Assembly: GCA_023229545.1 (NCBI GenBank)
Contig: JALNZB010000016.1
Span: 1 to 64,000 of the forward strand
DNA: 64,000 nt
DNA from: Sulfuritalea sp.
GTDB taxonomy: Bacteria; Pseudomonadota; Gammaproteobacteria; Burkholderiales; Rhodocyclaceae
Direction: 5' to 3'
A program made the position numbers and the translations under genes. A model generated the notes under the pieces. That model made no database searches. It was not told where the DNA came from and worked only from the letters and a program-made list of their open reading frames with translations. The first letter of the stretch is position 1, and every line of letters begins with the position of its first letter. Below are positions 62,253-64,000 of the stretch, one piece after another.

Positions 62253-62963
62253 TTAATGAATGTCTTTCCAGTACTCGCGTTTCAGCGCGTAAGCAAAGAC
62301 GAAGGTTACGGCCAGGAAAATCAGCACGATCACGCCAAGCCGCTTGCGGAACTCGGCCACCGGTTCGCCCATGTACTTGAGGTAGGCAACCAGATCGCCC
62401 GCCATGGCATCAAACTCCTGCGGCTTGAGTTTGCCGGGCTTGACCAGCTTCAGCGTGTGGTCCGCGCCCATCACCTGATCGCCTTGCAGTTCCCAGAACA
62501 CATGCGGCATGCCGACGTTTTCGAACACCACGTTGTTCCAGCCGGTCGGTCGATTCTCGTCGCGATAAAAACCGCGCAGATAGGTGTACAGCCAGTCGGC
62601 GCCGCTGCCGGACTGCGAGGCTCGCGCCCGTGCAATGATGGTCAGATCGGGCGGCGGAACACCGAACCAGATCTTGGCATCGGCGCGCTGCATGGCGATC
62701 TTCATCGGTTCGCCGACTTTCTCGGCGGTAAACAGAAGATTTTCCTTAACCTGCGTATCGGAAAGACCAATGTCCCTCAGGCGGTTGTAGCGCATGTAGG
62801 ACGCCGAATGACAGTTCAGGCAGTAATTGACAAATATCTTGGCGCCGTTTTGCAGCGCGGCCATGTCGTTCGACTTGTCCGGAGCGCGGTCGAGATGCAG
62901 TTCGATACCCGCGGCAAACGTCAGCAGCGGCGCAAACAGGATTGCGGCAAGGAATTTCTTCAT
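62253..62963 (-). CDS. petC: cytochrome c1 of the bc1 complex
   Basis: A 236-aa membrane-anchored cytochrome c1. A signal peptide (MKKFLAAILFAPLLTFAAG) is followed by the heme c site CLNCH (in NYCLNCHSASYMRYNRL), the axial Met region in VGMPHVFWELQG, and a C-terminal anchor (RLGVIVLIFLAVTFVFAYAL). The start is the ATG at 62963, overlapping the petB stop by 4 bp. It carries electrons from the Rieske protein to soluble cytochrome c. Confidence 0.95.
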   Translation of the reverse strand: MKKFLAAILFAPLLTFAAGIELHLDRAPDKSNDMAALQNGAKIFVNYCLNCHSASYMRYNRLRDIGLSDTQVKENLLFTAEKVGEPMKIAMQRADAKIWFGVPPPDLTIIARARASQSGSGADWLYTYLRGFYRDENRPTGWNNVVFENVGMPHVFWELQGDQVMGADHTLKLVKPGKLKPQEFDAMAGDLVAYLKYMGEPVAEFRKRLGVIVLIFLAVTFVFAYALKREYWKDIH

Positions 62964-64000
62964 TTCGAGGTCACCCTGTCCGGCTCTGGCTGGCACTTGT
63001 CGAGGCTGCTGTATATCGGCATCAGCAGGAAGAATGCAAAATAGATCATCGAGCATATCTGCGCGACGATGGTGCGAACCGGCGTCTGACCCATCGTGCC
63101 GAGATAACCGAGGATAAGGAAGGAAGCGATGAATGCCGCAAGGAAACCCTTGTACAGGGGACCACGATAGCGAATCGACTTCACCGGGCTGCGATCCAGC
63201 CAGGGCAGCAGGGCAATGACCATGGTCGCCGCACCCATCGCCATCACGCCCCAGAACTTCGCATCAATGCCGAACAGCGGATAGGTCACCGCGCGCAGGA
63301 TCGAGTAGTAGGGCGTGAAATACCACACCGGAGCGATGTGCGCCGGCGTCACCATAGGGTCGGCCGGGAAGAAATTGTTGTACTCGAGGAAGTAGCCACC
63401 GAATTCCGGCATGAAGAAGATGATGACCGAGAACACCATCAGGAAGACCACGACGCCGACAATGTCCTTCACCGTGTAATAGGGATGGAAGGGAATGCCG
63501 TCGAGCGGAATGCCATTCGCATCCTTGTTCTTCTTGATCTCGATGCCGTCCGGATTGTTCGAGCCGACTTGGTGCAGGGCGATAAGATGCGCGACCACCA
63601 GACCGAGCAGCACCAGCGGCACCGCAATGACGTGGAAGGCGAAGAAACGATTGAGCGTCGCATCGCCGACGACATAGTCGCCGCGCAGCCAGAGCGACAG
63701 ATCCTCCCCGATCAGCGGAATCGTCGAAAACAGATTCACGATCACCTGCGCGCCCCAGAACGACATCTGGCCCCACGGCAACAGATAGCCGAAGAACGCC
63801 TCCGCCATCAACAGGAAAAAGATCAGCATGCCAAAAACCCAGATCAGCTCGCGCGGCTTGCGGTAGGAACCGTAGAGCATGCCCCGAAAAATGTGCAGAT
63901 AGACGGCCGCGAAAAAAAACGACGCGCCCGTCGAGTGCATGTAGCGGATCAGCCAGCCCCAGGGCACATCGCGCATGATGTACTCGACGCTGGCAAAAGA
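62960..64000 (-). CDS. petB: cytochrome b of the bc1 complex (5' end outside window)
   Basis: The C-terminal 346 or so residues of cytochrome b. MHSTGASFFFAAVYLHIFRGMLYGSY and FFAFHVIAVPLVLLGLVVAHLIALH (each spanning a helix) hold heme-ligating His. GYLLPWGQMSFWGA is the Qo-site helix and PVWYFTPYYSILRA carries a PxWY motif in place of PEWY. VGSNNPDG and several further helices complete it. The frame is still open at 64000. It transfers electrons and protons in the quinol-cytochrome c reductase. Confidence 0.95.
   Translation of the reverse strand, partial: SFASVEYIMRDVPWGWLIRYMHSTGASFFFAAVYLHIFRGMLYGSYRKPRELIWVFGMLIFFLLMAEAFFGYLLPWGQMSFWGAQVIVNLFSTIPLIGEDLSLWLRGDYVVGDATLNRFFAFHVIAVPLVLLGLVVAHLIALHQVGSNNPDGIEIKKNKDANGIPLDGIPFHPYYTVKDIVGVVVFLMVFSVIIFFMPEFGGYFLEYNNFFPADPMVTPAHIAPVWYFTPYYSILRAVTYPLFGIDAKFWGVMAMGAATMVIALLPWLDRSPVKSIRYRGPLYKGFLAAFIASFLILGYLGTMGQTPVRTIVAQICSMIYFAFFLLMPIYSSLDKCQPEPDRVTSK

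Overview
The window reads as an ordinary chromosomal stretch of a betaproteobacterium, most likely a member of the Rhodocyclales. The basis is the GC-rich coding style (long antisense open frames everywhere) and several gene groups I associate with that lineage: rne facing rluC / HAD phosphatase / Rieske / sppA, petB-petC-sspA-sspB, a STAS-fused MlaE permease operon, gltA-sucA-sucB-lpd, and dapD-pilU-dapE-prmB. The order-level assignment is inference. There are no rRNA genes, insertion sequences, prophage genes or CRISPR arrays.

Layout. 1-1.9 kb is an AT-richer accessory patch: an orphan XRE regulator, an unknown Cys-rich protein and an mqsR-mqsA toxin-antitoxin pair. 1.9-5.8 kb holds a beta-CASP metallo-beta-lactamase RNase, a 5'-truncated HDOD remnant and recQ. 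5.9-10.7 kb holds a nitronate monooxygenase and a Mla/MCE lipid transport operon. 10.7-14.4 kb has divergent ppx and ppk1 (polyphosphate). 14.4-20.5 kb is sppA, Rieske, HAD and rluC facing rne, with a 476-nt rne leader. 20.6-24.6 kb holds an LMW-PTP, uvrB, an aromatic aminotransferase and tRNA-Asn. 24.7-26.4 kb holds two small zinc-ribbon proteins, a hemG remnant and a secreted Tyr/Pro-rich protein. 26.4-28.9 kb is a tight dapL-lysA cassette, followed by a 44-aa basic protein, yaeQ (apparent CTG start), an ankyrin protein, dapD, pilU, dapE and prmB. 34.4-44.8 kb holds slyD, a peroxiredoxin, the 2-oxoglutarate dehydrogenase/citrate synthase operon, mdh and an HpcH/HpaI lyase. 44.8-48.1 kb is an accessory island: a SIR2-TPR protein between two imperfect direct repeats, then a VapBC-type toxin-antitoxin pair with a palindromic operator. 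48.1-53.9 kb is a redox/signalling block: an HTH-ferredoxin-FNR protein, a diguanylate cyclase-hemerythrin, a CZB chemoreceptor and a tandem HD / HD-GYP-CZB protein. 54.2-64 kb holds a GIY-YIG protein, an acidic unknown, an HDOD protein, uup, tRNA-Arg, a coiled-coil protein coupled to a GAF-GAF-PAS class III cyclase, sspB, sspA, petC and petB (cut by the window edge).

The most unusual signal is not a gene. A dispersed short repeat with core CCGTNYCGCCAGCGCCGACT occurs at least 12 times. Seven copies lie between genes. Five lie in frame inside recQ, rne, sucB and uup (twice), in linkers or loops. Two of the intergenic copies sit in larger direct repeats that bracket the SIR2-TPR gene. The second strongest candidate is the three-gene HD-GYP-CZB / MCP-CZB / DGC-hemerythrin cluster. 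It would put c-di-GMP synthesis, c-di-GMP breakdown and a chemoreceptor behind shared zinc/redox and oxygen sensing domains. Third, a complete DapL-type lysine shortcut coexists within 5 kb of the succinylase-type dapD and dapE.
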